A DNA stretch of 64,000 bases from Adenanthera pavonina (taxonomy: Eukaryota > Streptophyta > Magnoliopsida > Fabales > Fabaceae): positions 35,647,001-35,711,000 of the forward strand of contig JAIVEN010000007.1 of the NCBI GenBank assembly GCA_026686845.1. The letters are read 5' to 3'. The position numbers and the translations under genes are program-made. The notes below the pieces were generated by a model that did not search any database, had not been told where the DNA came from, and saw only the letters and a program-made list of their open reading frames with translations. This document shows positions 1-13,145 of the stretch, piece after piece. Positions within the stretch are counted from its first letter, which is position 1; the number at the start of each line of letters is the position of its first letter.

Positions 1-1629
1 GGAGCCCAATTCCTGTTAGTTTTTACTATCAACTTTCAACACTAATCTGTAATTAATGGCGTCATGTCTTTTATTTGTATATTTATTTTATTATCATCCT
101 TTAATTTCTAACCTGTCTCATGAAAAATCTTGGTCAAGCTTACGCGTATATGGAGTAAATATTTTTATGTGGATTATTAAAGCAATTCTACTTATTAGTG
201 AATTGATTATATATCCGAAGACATTTCATAAGATGCTAGACATGTCATGCCAACTGATGGGTCGTTAATCTTTTTTTTTTTCTTTTCCAATATGGCATTG
301 TCAATCTTAATATTCATTGATTAATCTAAAGATGGAGACGTTGGTATCACCTTCTATGGTCAATTGAGTTCTTAGTGGCCACACTTGCTTCCCATTAAAC
401 CATTTGACAAAGATGTACTATTTACTATTCGTAATTAACAAGAATTTCATGTTCCCTTGGAAGAAGTCGAGATAACAAACCATTATTTAAGATTAAATTA
501 CACAAATTTGCTTTGAATTATATTAAAATTACATGCATTTCCTTTTTATTATCAAAATCAATACAAACTTAAATTCCTAAAATTTTATTCAAATCATGCA
601 TGCATATCTCTCTTCTATATTCAAAACCTACATAATATAAAAAGCAAACCCTACAAACTTTCTTTAAATTTTGGTTGAAATTCCACATATTTTCTCTCCA
701 TTTTCAAAATATACACCATAAATTTTAAAATATGTTCATATTGTTAACTAGGATAGGAAACAAGCTCCAAGGAGACACAGAAGACACTCTATATATGGAT
801 TTTTAGATTGGGCACACGTATTCTTCTCCTTCTTCGACCGAAGCCTTTTGTCCCACATTGATTTTTTGTCAAATTTGATTCAAGCCTTTTCGGCCCATAA
901 GAATTGCAAAATAAAAAAAGGAGTCCAGGATAGTATTATTTCCCATTAAGAATGGAGTTCAGAAGAATATTTATAATATGGATAATGTTGATTACACAAA
1001 ATATTCATATTTAGAAAAAAGGATTATTAAAGTACAACAAAAGATTTGTACCTTAAAGTACAATAGAATGTAAGACTGTAATTATTACTTTTTATTGGAA
1101 GGTGTACGTTTGGATGGCAAATGACAGAAAAGAAAGGGATTTGTTCTAGAGATGTTCAGAAGAAATAAGAGAATCCTATTATTATATATATATTTTTTTA
1201 CAAATATCGATCTTATAATCTTGATTCTTGCATATTTTTTTACTTCATCTAATGATAATCTAAAGAATTTTTAAACGGAAGAATTTTAATCCCCAAAAGG
1301 TAAGAAAAAGTTTTAACCACCTCTTCCACTTTCTTATCATGATTTATATATTTTCATTTTCCCCTTTATCTTCCCAATTTCAAAATACACATTTAAAGTC
1401 GCATGGTGTTAGCGCGAAGATGAGATGCCGAGGTTAATTTACATGGGTTGAGGGCAAAATATATCTTGAGTATGTTACCAACGGAGAGGTAAACATTTCT
1501 TATTTTGATCCAAACCAACCCAGATTCTGACTCTAATCATTCTTCACAATGGAAAAGGCAAAATACTAATTAACCAAGAAGATGAATCTAGCAATAAATG
1601 ACTTGTCCTGATCTCTCTAATATGCCAAA
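1..1629. other. AT-rich intergenic region downstream of WRKY-1
   Basis: No coding region is supported here. The open frames are short, AT-driven and match no family I recognise. The region lies 3' of WRKY-1, which is transcribed from the minus strand, so its 3' UTR and polyadenylation site should fall in the last few hundred bases before 1630. I see no tRNA, rRNA or element termini. Confidence 0.6.
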
Positions 1630-2834
1630 TCATGGACGGAAACGTACAGACTCATCGAATTCAAAACACCTTAAAATAACATCATCTACTTCAATAGATT
1701 GAAACTTGACAGAAGGAAGCCTATCCAAGGCTGAGGATGACACAGTAGCCACATGCTCGTTTCGTTTCACATCAATATGATGATAAGTAGAAATCTCTTC
1801 CACCTTCGTTGTTGTCGAAAAGAAGGGGTGGTCTTGTTTCTCTGGGAGGGAAGTATTATTGAAGCTAAGTAATGAGGAGGATTCAGAAGAGGCATCCAGC
1901 AGAGGGATCTCAGGAAGCAATTGGTTTTTGCAAGTATGAATACCAAAATAAGTGGTTTGGTATAAGGGAGGCTTCTCTCGTATTCTCTGAACTTGTTTCA
2001 TTGCTGGACAACCCTGGTCATCCTTGTGACTACACCTGTAGTAGTTCCTGCGTCCATATATATTAATTTCAATTTAATTGGATTCAGATACCGAAGAAAG
2101 GGAGAGAACTACTAATAATCAAGTGGAAGAATTGATATATTTAGTTATATGTTATTGATATATATCACCTTTTGTACTTGGCATTCATTGTGTTTTTCTG
2201 TCCATACTTTCTCCATGCATATCCATCATCAACTAGAATTGGAGATTTCTTCTCCCACGTTTGCGTTGCTCTTCTGCAAAACATTTACAGAAAAAGTAGT
2301 GCAGTTATTATATATCCAAATCATCGTGTACTTACAAGTAATTTTGACAGCAGACAAATATATATACAAGTTACACAGCTTAAAACTTAATTAATTAGAA
2401 GATCGACTAACTATATATGATGGAGAGATATAGAGTGTGCACATACATATACATACATACATACATGCATACATACATACATATAGTTCTTACCTCCTGT
2501 GGTAACGGCCTCTTCCGTTTCTTGTGTTCAAACTCTTGGCAGCATCATCATCCAAATGATTGTCATCCTCAGATTTTGGAGGATCACCGATAGGGATCTG
2601 ATGGGAGTTGAAGAGAAGAAGGGTGTTTGTGAATGATGTGAGTATGTTGTTCAAAAGATGTTGGGCAAATGGAACCAATAACAAGGAGGAGCTTTCATCT
2701 CCAAAAGTGTTGGATCCATGTCCATCATGATGAAGAAAAAGTTGAAGTAACTGGTTGCTGAGATCTCTCCCTCTGATAAGTTCCTCCATGATTGCCCTTT
2801 TAGGACCTGATGAGGAAGCCTTATTATGCTCCAT
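1630..2834 (-). CDS. WRKY-1: group III WRKY transcription factor, three exons
   Basis: Predicted nuclear DNA-binding protein of 287 residues that should recognise W-box (TTGAC) promoter sites. Read on the minus strand, the exons are 2834-2494, 2273-2169 and 2047-1630 (341+105+418 nt), joined by GT-AG introns of 220 and 121 nt. Residues 1-113 carry the N-terminal motifs usual in group III (MEELIRGRDLSNQLL and ILTSFTNTLLL). Exon 2 encodes DDGYAWRKYGQK, with WRKYGQK at about 134-140. Exon 3 completes the C2HC finger: C154-X7-C162-X23-H186-X-C188, which defines group III. The second intron is the R-type phase-2 intron between the Arg and NYYRC codons. The C-terminus is acidic and ends near LRCFEFDE, as in WRKY-3. 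The start was chosen because the next paralog begins MENNN at the same place. Group III members often act in salicylate and defence signalling; the exact ortholog is not assigned. Confidence 0.93.
2442..2481. repeat. ACAT/CATA microsatellite
   Basis: Imperfect tetranucleotide run (ACATACATACATACATGCAT...) just inside intron 1 of WRKY-1, a few bases beyond the exon 1 donor site. Confidence 0.85.
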
Positions 2835-2936
2835 ATCGATCCTCTTTTGGGTAATTTGGAGGTTCTAATAAAGACAGATGCTACGCAGTCTGATTGTATT
2901 AAGGCACTTCTCCCAGTTGCAATTTTTAAATGCTAT

Positions 2937-2948
2937 TCAGAGAGACAT
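2937..2948 (-). promoter_or_regulatory. Short upstream ORF in the WRKY-1 leader
   Basis: ATG TCT CTC TGA lies about 100 nt upstream of the WRKY-1 start. The surrounding stretch GGTGTCATGTCTCTCTGAAT is repeated exactly upstream of WRKY-2 at almost the same distance, although the rest of the two leaders has diverged. It is probably in the 5' UTR; no transcript data are available. Confidence 0.5.
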
Positions 2949-2949
2949 G

Positions 2950-3240
2950 ACACCAAATTTCTACCTAGCCCTAGCTGGTGACATTTTTAATTTGAATGTA
3001 AGGATTATTTTTTGTGTTTTTCTAGTAAACTTTTGTTTTGGTCCAATAAATGTAATTATAATATCAACTGATACAAGCATTGGAACATACCACAATAAAA
3101 TTTATTGGAGAGCTAGAGCATCGGTCATACCTGGCGCCTACTGCGGACAAGTGCCACGTTGTTTAATCTAATTTTAATTTTAAAGTTATGGTAAGTGGTA
3201 ACAACGCTTTCTACATTCTTCTTCTTCTTATGATCAGTAC

Positions 3241-3282
<42 letters not shown>

Positions 3283-4900
3283 GTTTCTAGACGATTTACT
3301 GGGTTCGATTATTCTGAGTTGAGTCAAATAGATTCATTGGGATTCCAAATTTGAACACGAAATTTTGTTTAAAATAAATTGAATTTGGGACCATCTGCGG
3401 TTGTGCGTACGTACTTATCTTATAATTGATTACCTATTAAAGTGAAAGGGAGATTTAAAAAAATATTTTATATTAAAAAATTTTTACGCAAAAAATAAAA
3501 ATAAAAATAAAAATAAAAAACTCCAAATTCAGTTTACGGAGCTCAACTAATTTTTCCAACATTTTTGGAACAAAACATAAATTAAAATGTAGCATTTATT
3601 CTTCATTTTTTAAGTGTGATAATTAATGAACAAAGAAACAATAATATTTTATTTATATTTGTGCATAGGTATATACACATGAATGTGTATATATGTATGA
3701 AAGAAGATGTACATATACATTATTACATTAGTTGTTGTAATAATGGTCTATTTTTTTATTTTTTAATAATTAAAAGTTTGGGTGTGTTGAATTTTGGAGG
3801 CTTATTAGGGACACAAGTGAACCTCATTTATGGCTCAAAAAACATTTACAAAAGTATTTATATATTTTCCATGAAAAAGGTCCTCAAATCAAATTGTAAC
3901 ATTCAAGTTTACTTTTTATAGGGTATGAGTGATATACTTATCCATTAATGTACCTTCATTAACAGTGGTCCCATTGTTTTTAAAAATAGTTTTGTTGTAT
4001 AGATTGATGAACCTTCAATTCAATTGTGTAAGGAATACCATAGTTTATAGATATTATTTTAATTTGCATGATATTGTAGAAAATGATAATAAATTATACA
4101 TAGTGATTATTACAATTTCATTAAATAATTTGGTGAAAAAATGATTTTAACTGAATTTTTATTTTTCAAAAAAAGATCAAACCAATAAAATCTTAAAAGG
4201 CAAAAGAAAAAAATAAGGGAAGGTGGGACCAGTGAAATTTAATTCAGACGTTGGTAGATGCACGGGATTCTCGTAATAAATCTATTAAGAAAAGAAGACA
4301 AAATCAAATGATGGGCTGATACATTTAGATTTGCTATATATAAAACATTCAAATATAAATATAGTTGGCTACCAAAAAAAAAAGCCATAAATATAGTAAA
4401 CACCTTCTTAATTCCTTTCCCTAGATACCACTAAGAATAGATGCTTAATTATAGTGTTAATCAATGATTAGTATTTGAAAATAATACTAAGAATTAAGAC
4501 AGTACAAGTAAAATTAAAACGGGTTCTAAGGAAATAAAGGCTGTAAGAAAATTAATAATTTTAAGCTGTAATCACAATTATCCGTGTTTCTACATGAATG
4601 ATTAACTGTAATCATAATTAATTATCAAACGTTTAAGGAAGAGAGAGATCCTTGGATTCCGCCTATATATTACTCTATGCGCTGGGGCCATTTATACTAA
4701 GGAAAAAGGTGATGGAGCTAATCATGCTTTTGATCAAGTAGGCATATGTCTCTTTCAACTATGTCATGCCACTCTGCACAACTTCAATTAGTGGAGTCTC
4801 ATTATTCAAACAATAATTTGTTGTCAACAACATTTTGTGTATATATGTGATTAATTGTTTTATGGCACTTTAAGCTTTGCAATTGTAAACGTTTGAATTT
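2950..4900. other. WRKY-1 upstream region and AT-rich intergenic DNA
   Basis: No gene supported. A GTCAA site near 3325 reads TTTGACT on the minus strand, a W-box core about 490 bp upstream of WRKY-1 that could allow WRKY self- or cross-regulation; one such site is weak evidence. The remaining open frames (for example near 3616-3921) have AT-rich low-complexity composition and no domain. Confidence 0.5.
3238..3282. repeat. (TTA)n microsatellite
   Basis: About 14 uninterrupted TTA/ATT triplets roughly 400 bp upstream of WRKY-1. Likely to vary in length between individuals. Confidence 0.95.
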
Positions 4901-6195
4901 GGAAATTAAGCCTGTAATCAAGACATCCCTAACAACTTCATTTATTTATTCACGTAGCTATCATATATTTCATGACATTATCAAAATTCAAAGATAAAAA
5001 ACAAGAATAGGACAATATAAATATTGTATTGTATTATTTGGTACAAGCTATAAGAATAATGAATCATTATTTACTTAATATAAGACAAAAGATAACAGTC
5101 TGTCATCTAATATAAGATAAAAAGATTATGTTATTTATAGTTTAAATTCAACTAAAACTATGTGAATCCTGAACTACCTTGATGTTGATGATGAAGGAGA
5201 TGCTTTTTAAGATATAATTTTGTTTGCTAATGATTTGGTTTAGAAAGCTTTTGATGATGATCAAAGCATAACATACATATTCAACTTATGGCCATCTAAC
5301 TCAAGGCCCTTGATTTTGTGAAGTAATGCATCATGTGCATTCAGACAAAATAATAAGATAAAAGAGTGAAAATGGATGTAAATTTATTCCACGCATTTAT
5401 TCACTACCTCTAATTATACATCATGTATGTACTCGTTAGATAAATGCAAACATTAAATTACTAATTCAAGTGCAAGGGAATTTCCTACATATAATGTAAT
5501 GCATTCTTTATCAGGGATTAACTGTAATTTTATTTATCAGAATGTTGGTAATTAAAGAACAAAGAGACCCTTAGTGTAGACCTAATTAATGGCAAAACAA
5601 ATAAGATGATTCAAAAATTATTTTAAATGCAAGACAAAATATATAAAAATAAACTCATTATAACATACTTTTGATATTATCATCTTATATATATGAGATA
5701 AAAAAAATCAATAGATTAATTATTGTTTCAACTACTATCTAAGACAAAAATAACATACTGTCATTTTATAAGAGAGTTATCTAATATAAAAAATAAATAA
5801 TAATAATACTAAACGTGTTATCATTTAATAAAAGGAAAAAATAATAGACAAAGAACAAACATAAGATATAAATTAAATACAAATTAACACCAATCGATAG
5901 CATATAACAAATTAATTAACATGGTCATATAAAAGCCATAGAGACTATATAAATCTTTCTACTCATATAGTATCATATATCTCACAACATTATATATCTC
6001 AATTAGAGAACTATTTAGTACAGAATATAAGACGTTGTATCACAGTAACAAACACTGATCAAACATAAAACTATACAAAAAAATGACCACATATTAGAAA
6101 AGATGTCGACTAGGTCTTTTGAGAAGTAATTGTCAATATCTTAATGATAAGAAACACGAAATGTCATGGAAGATCTAAATCTTTCTCGTAAAAAA

Positions 6196-6730
6196 GCTAT
6201 CTGAAAGTCAGGCATAGATGATTGATTACCTCTCAATTTCTTCCATCTCCATATGAACTCTTGAAAGTTTCTTCTAGAACACTATAAAAGCTGTAATTTC
6301 AAAAGCCAAACATTTCTCTAAACGATCTCAGTATATCTTCCTCACAAGATCTTCAGTTCAGCAGATTGGGTTTTATTCACAGATGATTCAAACGGTCGAG
6401 TTACATTTAACTTAGGTTTGTGGATTTTTCTTTCTAGATCTTCAATCGAGAGTGACATCATGAGAATTACGTCATGCTGTGACGGCAATCAGTTGAAAGA
6501 CTGTTATGCCCTTACAATCTCAGAGGTGGAACACTGACTTACACTGTTAATTATGTGAAGTCTAAGGGCAATTTATTAGGATTCCCTATGGTTGGGTTTC
6601 GTAACCTAGGCTAGGAGCTAGGTCTCTACTGAACGTAACGTCGTTGGCCCTTTTAACCTTTCTAGAGCAACCAACCCTAATGTCATTGTTTTTTGTGAGG
6701 CCATCAAATTTTAATTTTCATTGTCTCACG
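6196..6730 (-). pseudogene. Unit copy with promoter-like block and MEEIE micro-exon
   Basis: On the minus strand, ATG GAA GAA ATT GAG AG|GTAATC (ATG at 6246-6244) follows a leader-like stretch that is also found near 11950-12200 and, in plus orientation, near 36900-37000. Farther upstream are GACGTAATT-type sites and TTATGCCCTT (6504-6513). This looks like the promoter, leader and tiny first exon of a decayed gene. No downstream exons can be joined to it with confidence. Confidence 0.4.
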
Positions 6731-7912
6731 TGTAGAAAAGAAATGTATCCCTTCAAAGAAAATATTAAAAACAAAACAAATTTGTTGATATTAGTTTTTT
6801 TTTAGAATTAATTAAGAGTGTATCTCATAAAATCACATTCTCATTATGCACAACGTCAGATTTGTGGGGATCAAAAATTGGGGAAGGACTTTCTGGAATG
6901 TGTATTAAATTGTTATATAAGTCTAGCCAGTCAATATATCAATATTTAATACATATATATATATATATACATATTCAATCTATGACATAAAATTTATAGT
7001 GAACCGCTTTATCCACAAATTTTGAATAGTAATATTACGCATGCATTAGTTATATTTTATGCAATGCATGTAAAGTTATATGTAACTAATGTGATTTTAG
7101 AAAAGGATAAAAATTCAACTATACCTGAAAAAGCTAGCATAATTTACTTTTATTATTTCAAATAATTTTTATACCTATCAATTACAAATGTGCTTAACTG
7201 CAATGCATAGGAATACATATTTGCGAAGACATTGTAGACCTGCACAATAGGCACCTCTAGAAATAAAAAGTAGAATGCATGTTGCCTTTAGATAATATAG
7301 AATTTTTAAAAAAATCTCTTCTACCAATACAAAAATATCAATTAATGTTTTAATTAGTTGATAATTGTTCAGCGGAAAGACACGTGTGCGTGTGGGTATG
7401 TATATATGTATGTAATGCGAGTGTCAACTTTTTGCTGTAAATAAAGCTAGTCTCATATCGTACTGATGTTTTAGTGATCCAAGTGAGTTTGATTATCACG
7501 GAAAGTTAATCACAATCGTGAGTTGGAAATGAATCTCAACCTCAATGGAGTTCAGCTCTTTTCCAAGAAGATGATGTATTTTATTTACCTCTGTCTGAAT
7601 GAAATGAGCAGAGTTAGACCAAAACAGCTAGTATATCATGTAATTCAAGTTCATCAGATGTGAATCTTTTCCTTGAGCACCCTTGATAGATTGATCATGA
7701 AAAAGATCTTTTCTTTAAGGTTGTTTTGTTTGCGAATGACTTGGTATAATGAGTTTCGGATGGTGAAACAAACAGTTTTTTAAACTTAAGCCCATCTAAG
7801 TCAAGTGTGAGTAAGGTCCTGCAATTGAAGCGGTTCTAGGTGAATGAGTACCTGCAATCATAATTCTCAAATGATTTTGAAAATATCAATAATATAATCC
7901 AAGAATGAGATG

Positions 7913-8182
7913 TACTTCCTTCTGTCCACATTATAAAGTATTTTATATCAATTACACGCATATTAAAAAAATTATTTTTTCAACTAAAATTAATGTAAAA
8001 AGTATCTATATTTCCTATTTTACCCTTATTAAATATCATATTCTATTATCATTCTAGGGTTATAAATGAGGAGAGAAGAAGCATTAAAGAAATGGGTAAA
8101 ATAAGAAAAAAATATCCAATACCCTATATTTTGAATAAAAAAATTGTTATAAAATATCTTATAATATGAATCGGAGAAAGTA
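7913..8182. mobile_element. Stowaway-like MITE
   Basis: About 270 bp flanked by TA. The termini TACTTCCTTCTGTCCACATTAT and its degenerate inverse ending ATATGAATCGGAGAAAGTA match the CTCCCTCCGTYCC pattern of Stowaway (Tc1/mariner-derived) elements. No coding capacity. Confidence 0.7.
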
Positions 8183-9225
8183 TTATTTAATATAAAATAA
8201 AAGAATAATAGAAATAGTAGACTATTTAGACTATCATCTAATATAAGACAAAAGATAACAGACTGTCATTTAATATAAGATAAAAAAGATTCAATGAATG
8301 TAAATTTTTTGTCATTTTTTTATAACCAATGACAGATGGCAAAACAAAATAAGAGGATTTATTAATTTCTTACTAATTATTGCTTTGAATTCAGTACAAA
8401 ATAAACAATTAATTCATTAATGTAAGTACATTAACAAGGATGGAGGGAGGAGAGACTGGTGGCAGCCATGGTCCCCAAGTTTGTTTATTTACATACTATA
8501 ATACACACACCTACACCATATATACATACCCTACAAGTTAAATTAAAAGCTTGGTCCCCCTAAGTTTTGAATCTAGCTTTGCCTCTCTGTGCACGCAGTA
8601 GAGAAATAATTTTATTTCATATAAAGTAAGTAATTAATATATTATCACTTAATCTCTTATGTGACAAAAATAACAGACTGTCATCTTATGATAAAACTGT
8701 CAATTATCTGACTTAAAAATTAACAACATATTATCATCTAGCTAGTAAAAGCTAAGAAAAAAGAGTGCCACCGAACAAAATATAAAAAAGAAATATAAAT
8801 TTATAATCTATAATATAGAAAATAACAAATTAACATGCATGATCAAGTGAATAAAGAGAATCTCAATTATATAAAACCATATATGCACTCTACTATGTAA
8901 ACATCCTATGTCAGATGATAAACATTTAATATAGAGTAATATATATAACATATTTCGTAATTTGGTATAAGATATAAAAATAACAGTCTATCATCTAATG
9001 AAAGACAAAAAATAAGTTGTCTGATGATAAATTCTACTTAAAAATAAGGAAAAGTTTATAATTAAAAAAAAACTATGAATGCCATATAGTGAAACTTCCT
9101 TAATCATAGTACCAAATAAATGATTAAACACTGAACTATACAAAAAATTCCCACATACAAGATCAGAAAAAAGAAATATGTGAACTTGATGATATCTGAA
9201 GTTATACCTTGATATCATACATATA

Positions 9226-9486
9226 TCAGTTAGTTTCAAATCCAAAAATGTGCGCGCGCCCGCGCAACAAATTAGATTTAACCTGCGATATTGGAGCTAA
9301 GCTCTTGTCCAAGAAGATGATGCCACCTTTATCTGCAACAAAATGAGCAGAGTCTGACCAAAACAAAAGTAACCTGGTCATCGATCCAACTCCAAACAGC
9401 AAGTGTATCAGCTGGTAATTCTTGTTCGGTGCGAATCTCTTCTGAGTTAACCCTTGACAGATTGATGATGAATAGGATGATTTCAT
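9226..9486 (-). pseudogene. Exon-like open stretch inside the duplicated unit
   Basis: An 86-codon minus-strand frame includes a segment with gene-like composition (FWSDSAHFVADKGG). The corresponding DNA in the copy at 7540-7700 is broken by stops, and the copy at 10140-10240 is shorter. It may be a surviving exon of the unknown ancestral gene, or chance. I recognise no domain. Confidence 0.25.
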
Positions 9487-11870
9487 AAGGTAGTTTCATT
9501 TGCTAATGATTTGGCTTAGAAAGTTTCTGATGGTGAGTCAGTAGTTTCTTAAACTTAAGCCTATCCAATTCAAGGGTGAGTAAGGTCCCCACAATGATTC
9601 AAGGCGTTATGAATGTTTTCTTGTAATCATATTCCTCAAACATTTGTAATTAATCATGCAACAGAAAAAGATCATATAACTTTATCAAACAACATAAGAT
9701 AACAAATAAGAAGATTTTGAAAATATAATGAATATAAATAATGAGATGTACTAATAAAAAATAACAGACTGTCATCTCATATAAAACAGAAAATACATAT
9801 TATCATCTAATGTAAAATAATAGTCATATAATGTAAGACCAAAAATAACAGGTTATCATCATCATAAACTTCCACTTAAAAGCAGTAAAAGTTGATAATT
9901 GAAAAAAAAAGATTATAATATAGTGAGATACTTCTGTAATCATAGCAAGCAGCAAATAGAGATTAAACACTGAACTGCACAAAAATGCCCAAATACAAGG
10001 CCGGGAAAAAATTCATCTTTTCAAAGCATAACGTGAATATAGAAATAGAGTCAATTTTAGACAGGCTATGACTTCAATGTTAATATATGTTTGTCATGAT
10101 ATCTGAAGTTATAATTAACTACTATGGCAATCATCCATCCAAATCTAAGCAGCATGTGTCTCAGGTAGCTAGTTCTAGTTCAACAGACGCGAGTCTCTCA
10201 TTCCTTGAGCACCCTTTGTAGATTGAAGATGAAAAGGATGCTTTTTTAAGGTAATTTGGTTTCTAATGATTTGGTTAATCAAGTTTCTGATGGTTGGGCC
10301 AAAAAAAAAAAAAAGAGTTTCTGATGGTGACACAACAGTTTCTTAAACTTCAGCTGTTAAGCACATCCAATTCAAGTGTGAGTAAGGTATACAATATGAC
10401 TTAAGGCACTCTATGAACATTTAGCTCTAATCATATTTCTCAAATGTTTGTAATTATGAAAGAAAGAGAGATCCTTGGACTTCACCTAACGACTAACATA
10501 ACAAATAAGTTGATATAAGTAATACCATAAACAGGATGTTTTATTTACTATAAGATAGAAAAATAATAGAGACTATCATATATATATATATATATATATA
10601 TCTGATATGAGATAAAAGATAACAAGCTGTCATAAAACAAAAAAACAAATGATGCATTATGTATAAGTGATGTTTGAGGATGAAAAAGACTTTTTCCTTG
10701 TCTCAAACGTAGTTTCCTTTGATGATTATTCAAATTAATTTAGATTTCAAAAGTAACCGAGGTCCCTACCACAATGTATTTTGCTTTCTGGGCGGTTCTA
10801 CCCATAATCATATATATTGGTCATTATGGAGGAAAGAGAAACATAGGGTACTCCACCTTAGATAAGATGATCCTTATATTTGCTGCTAATTATTGTTTCA
10901 AGCATAGGACAAAATATATAACCATTACATTTATTCATGTAACATGGAAATAAAATACTATTATCTCATATAAAATTGGAAATCAATACATTATCACATA
11001 GTCTATGATCCAAGACAAAAATAACAGACTGTCATCTGATAATAAAACTGTCAGTTGATATAAAAAATAACAACATGCTATCATATAATACAAATTAAGA
11101 AAATAGATGTTGTAACCAAACAAAGTATAAAAATGGAATAAAAATTTGGTAACATCTTTGTCTATGTCTAATTGGTTTACCCCAATTAATAAAAATAATC
11201 TTATAAAGAATAAAAAGTAACCTACACTTATTATTTGGTATAAGCTAGTCTGTCATCTAATATGATAAAAAATAATATATTATTATATATAGACTTCACT
11301 TCAAAATAAGTAAATGTTATAATAAAAAGCAAAGATTATAATATAGTGAAAGTTCCTCAATTATAGCCAAATAGTGATTAAATACTTAACTACACAAAAA
11401 TGCCCACCTAAAAGGCCGATAAAATATGGCAACTAGTTCAAATTAAATGAAGTCTTTCCTGTATATCTTAACTTTTATATAGAAAGAGAGTCATTTTTAG
11501 ACAGGCTATGACTTATTGTTGATATGTTTGTGAGGATATCTGAAGTTAACTACTATGTTTATTAAAAGAAAATTTGTTAATCATGCTTTCTTCTTGCAAA
11601 GTAGATTCCTTGCGAACCCCCTATCCATATGTGTTTCTCATTTGTCCCAAAAAAACAAAAGTTCTTTAAGCGTGTTTTCTTCTTGCGCACTAGATTCTTC
11701 TTACGAACTGTGTTTCCTAAAAATATACAAGAAATTTCAGTGATTTGGAAAGCAGAATTGATCATTTTGTGCGACAAGTGGGATAAATATAAAGATGGGA
11801 ATTTCTAAAATTATTTAAGTCAAGTTTGGTAGAGTAATGACCAAAACAAATAATAGATCTAAAAAAATAC

Positions 11871-12900
11871 CTATTTATCTTTATGTATATCGTTGTTAAG
11901 ATGGTTAGCAGAGGCTATCGACTGAAAAACCAGGCCAAAGTTCAGACATAGATGATTGAGATACCTTGTTTCAATTTCCTCCATAGCTATGTAGGGTTGA
12001 ACTCTTGAAAGTTTCTTCCAAAACTCCATATAGAAAAGCTGTGATTCAAGAGAAAAAGCAGATCTGTTGACGTTCTTCACAACATCTTCAGCAAACTGGG
12101 TTTTTATATACAGATGATTCTAATAGTGGAGTTTCCTTTACCCGAGGTTTGGCTAGTGGATTTTTCTTTTTAGTCCTCAAATTTGGGAATATTACATCTA
12201 AGGGCCTACAATCTAAAACATTTATGCATTAAAAAAATTTGTAATCACCATTATAAAATATAAAATTTATAAAGAATCATACTATCCATAACACATAAGC
12301 TATGAATAATATGATTTTCATTGAGCTCCATGCATTTTTTATTTTTTACATTTTTTCACATATTTTCAATGGGCTCCTCATAACTTTTTTTTTTTAATTT
12401 CTTCAATCTCTTTCTATATATTTCAACAGAGTTTTCATAGAAAAAATAAGAATAATATTTTAAATTTTATTATTTATTTCATGTATCGAGAAAAAATTGT
12501 TTTTAAAGGCGTAATTATTATCAAATTCTTACAAAATTTACTATTAGGTTTATAAAAAAACATTATTAGTGGATTATAATAAAATAAAATTAAGGATAAT
12601 TTTTGAATTTTGATAATAATTTTATAAAATCCTAATAATATATTTTTATTTTTAAAAATAATTATTATTACATTTTTTAAAAATTGTCAACATAAATAAT
12701 TTATGATCCGGGTTCTTAAAGATAATTTTCCCCTTGAATTTACGGTGTCGTCATTAGAATTACTTCATTCTATGACGTGGACTTGCTGAAAGACCGTTAT
12801 GCCCTTCCAATCTTTTTTTTGGTCAACTATGCCCTTCCAATCTCGAAGGTGAAACGCTGACTTGTTCTGTTAATTCTGTGACCTCCAAAGGGTAATTGCC
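11871..12900 (-). pseudogene. Unit copy with promoter-like block and MEEIETR micro-exon
   Basis: On the minus strand ATG GAG GAA ATT GAA ACA AG|GTAT (ATG at 11984-11982) matches the plus-strand copy at 36968-36989 (ATG GAA GAA AAT GAA ACA AG|GTAA). The leader reads TTTTGGAAGAAACTTTCAA in both. Relative to the 6.4 kb copy, about 530 bp of AT-rich DNA (12190-12735) is inserted between leader and promoter. TTATGCCCTT lies at 12797-12806. The frame from 12080 stays open for 69 codons but has no known domain. Confidence 0.4.
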
Positions 12901-12935
12901 ACATTATCGTTTCTAGAGTAACAACCCTATTTTTT

Positions 12936-13128
12936 TTGTGTGGTGAACTCAGGGCATATTACGGCCCGAAGTCACGAGACTAATCCCTTAAAGAATCTAA
13001 GCACAATTTAAGGGGTTATTCTTTCTCAAGCGATATTCTCTATATACACATGCAAGATTCGAACTTTAGAATGATACTTAAGGGATCCGGATCATTACAA
13101 TCCGTGCCACAGCCACTTAGTAGAGCAA
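12936..13128 (-). mobile_element. tRNA-derived SINE-like element
   Basis: On the minus strand an A-box-like CTAAGTGGCTGTGGCAC is followed by a B-box-like AAGTTCGAATCTTG, then a tail ending CACCACACAAAAAAA. This is the layout of plant tRNA-derived SINEs. It has interrupted the promoter block of the unit copy. Confidence 0.55.
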
Positions 13129-13145
13129 CAACCCTATTTTATTAC

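Larger units (their letters stand above)
4900..12130 (-). repeat. Array of degenerate duplicated units, minus orientation
   Basis: At least four diverged copies of the same sequence blocks recur. One block (copies near 7540-7870, 9285-9650, 10140-10440 and 5170-5320) includes recognisable phrases such as TTTGCTAATGATTTGG and TTCTGATGGTGA. A second block near 6010-6110, 9100-9150, 9940-10000 and 11380-11440 describes a leader-like AAACACTTAACTACACAAAA. A third motif, AACAGACTGTCATCT, recurs many times. No copy holds a long open frame. The best reading is old tandem duplication of one locus followed by decay. I cannot name the ancestral gene; LINE remnants or a plant gene family are both possible. 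Confidence 0.55.

Noticed and set aside
3616..3921. 101-codon plus frame of hydrophobic, AT-rich composition
   Set aside because: No start context, homologous copy, domain or splice logic; composition follows the local AT bias.
7680..7800. Reading TTTGCTAATGATTTGG blocks as LINE reverse transcriptase (FADDL-like)
   Set aside because: The translated neighbourhood is full of stops in all copies and no other LINE motif could be found, so the resemblance is not enough.
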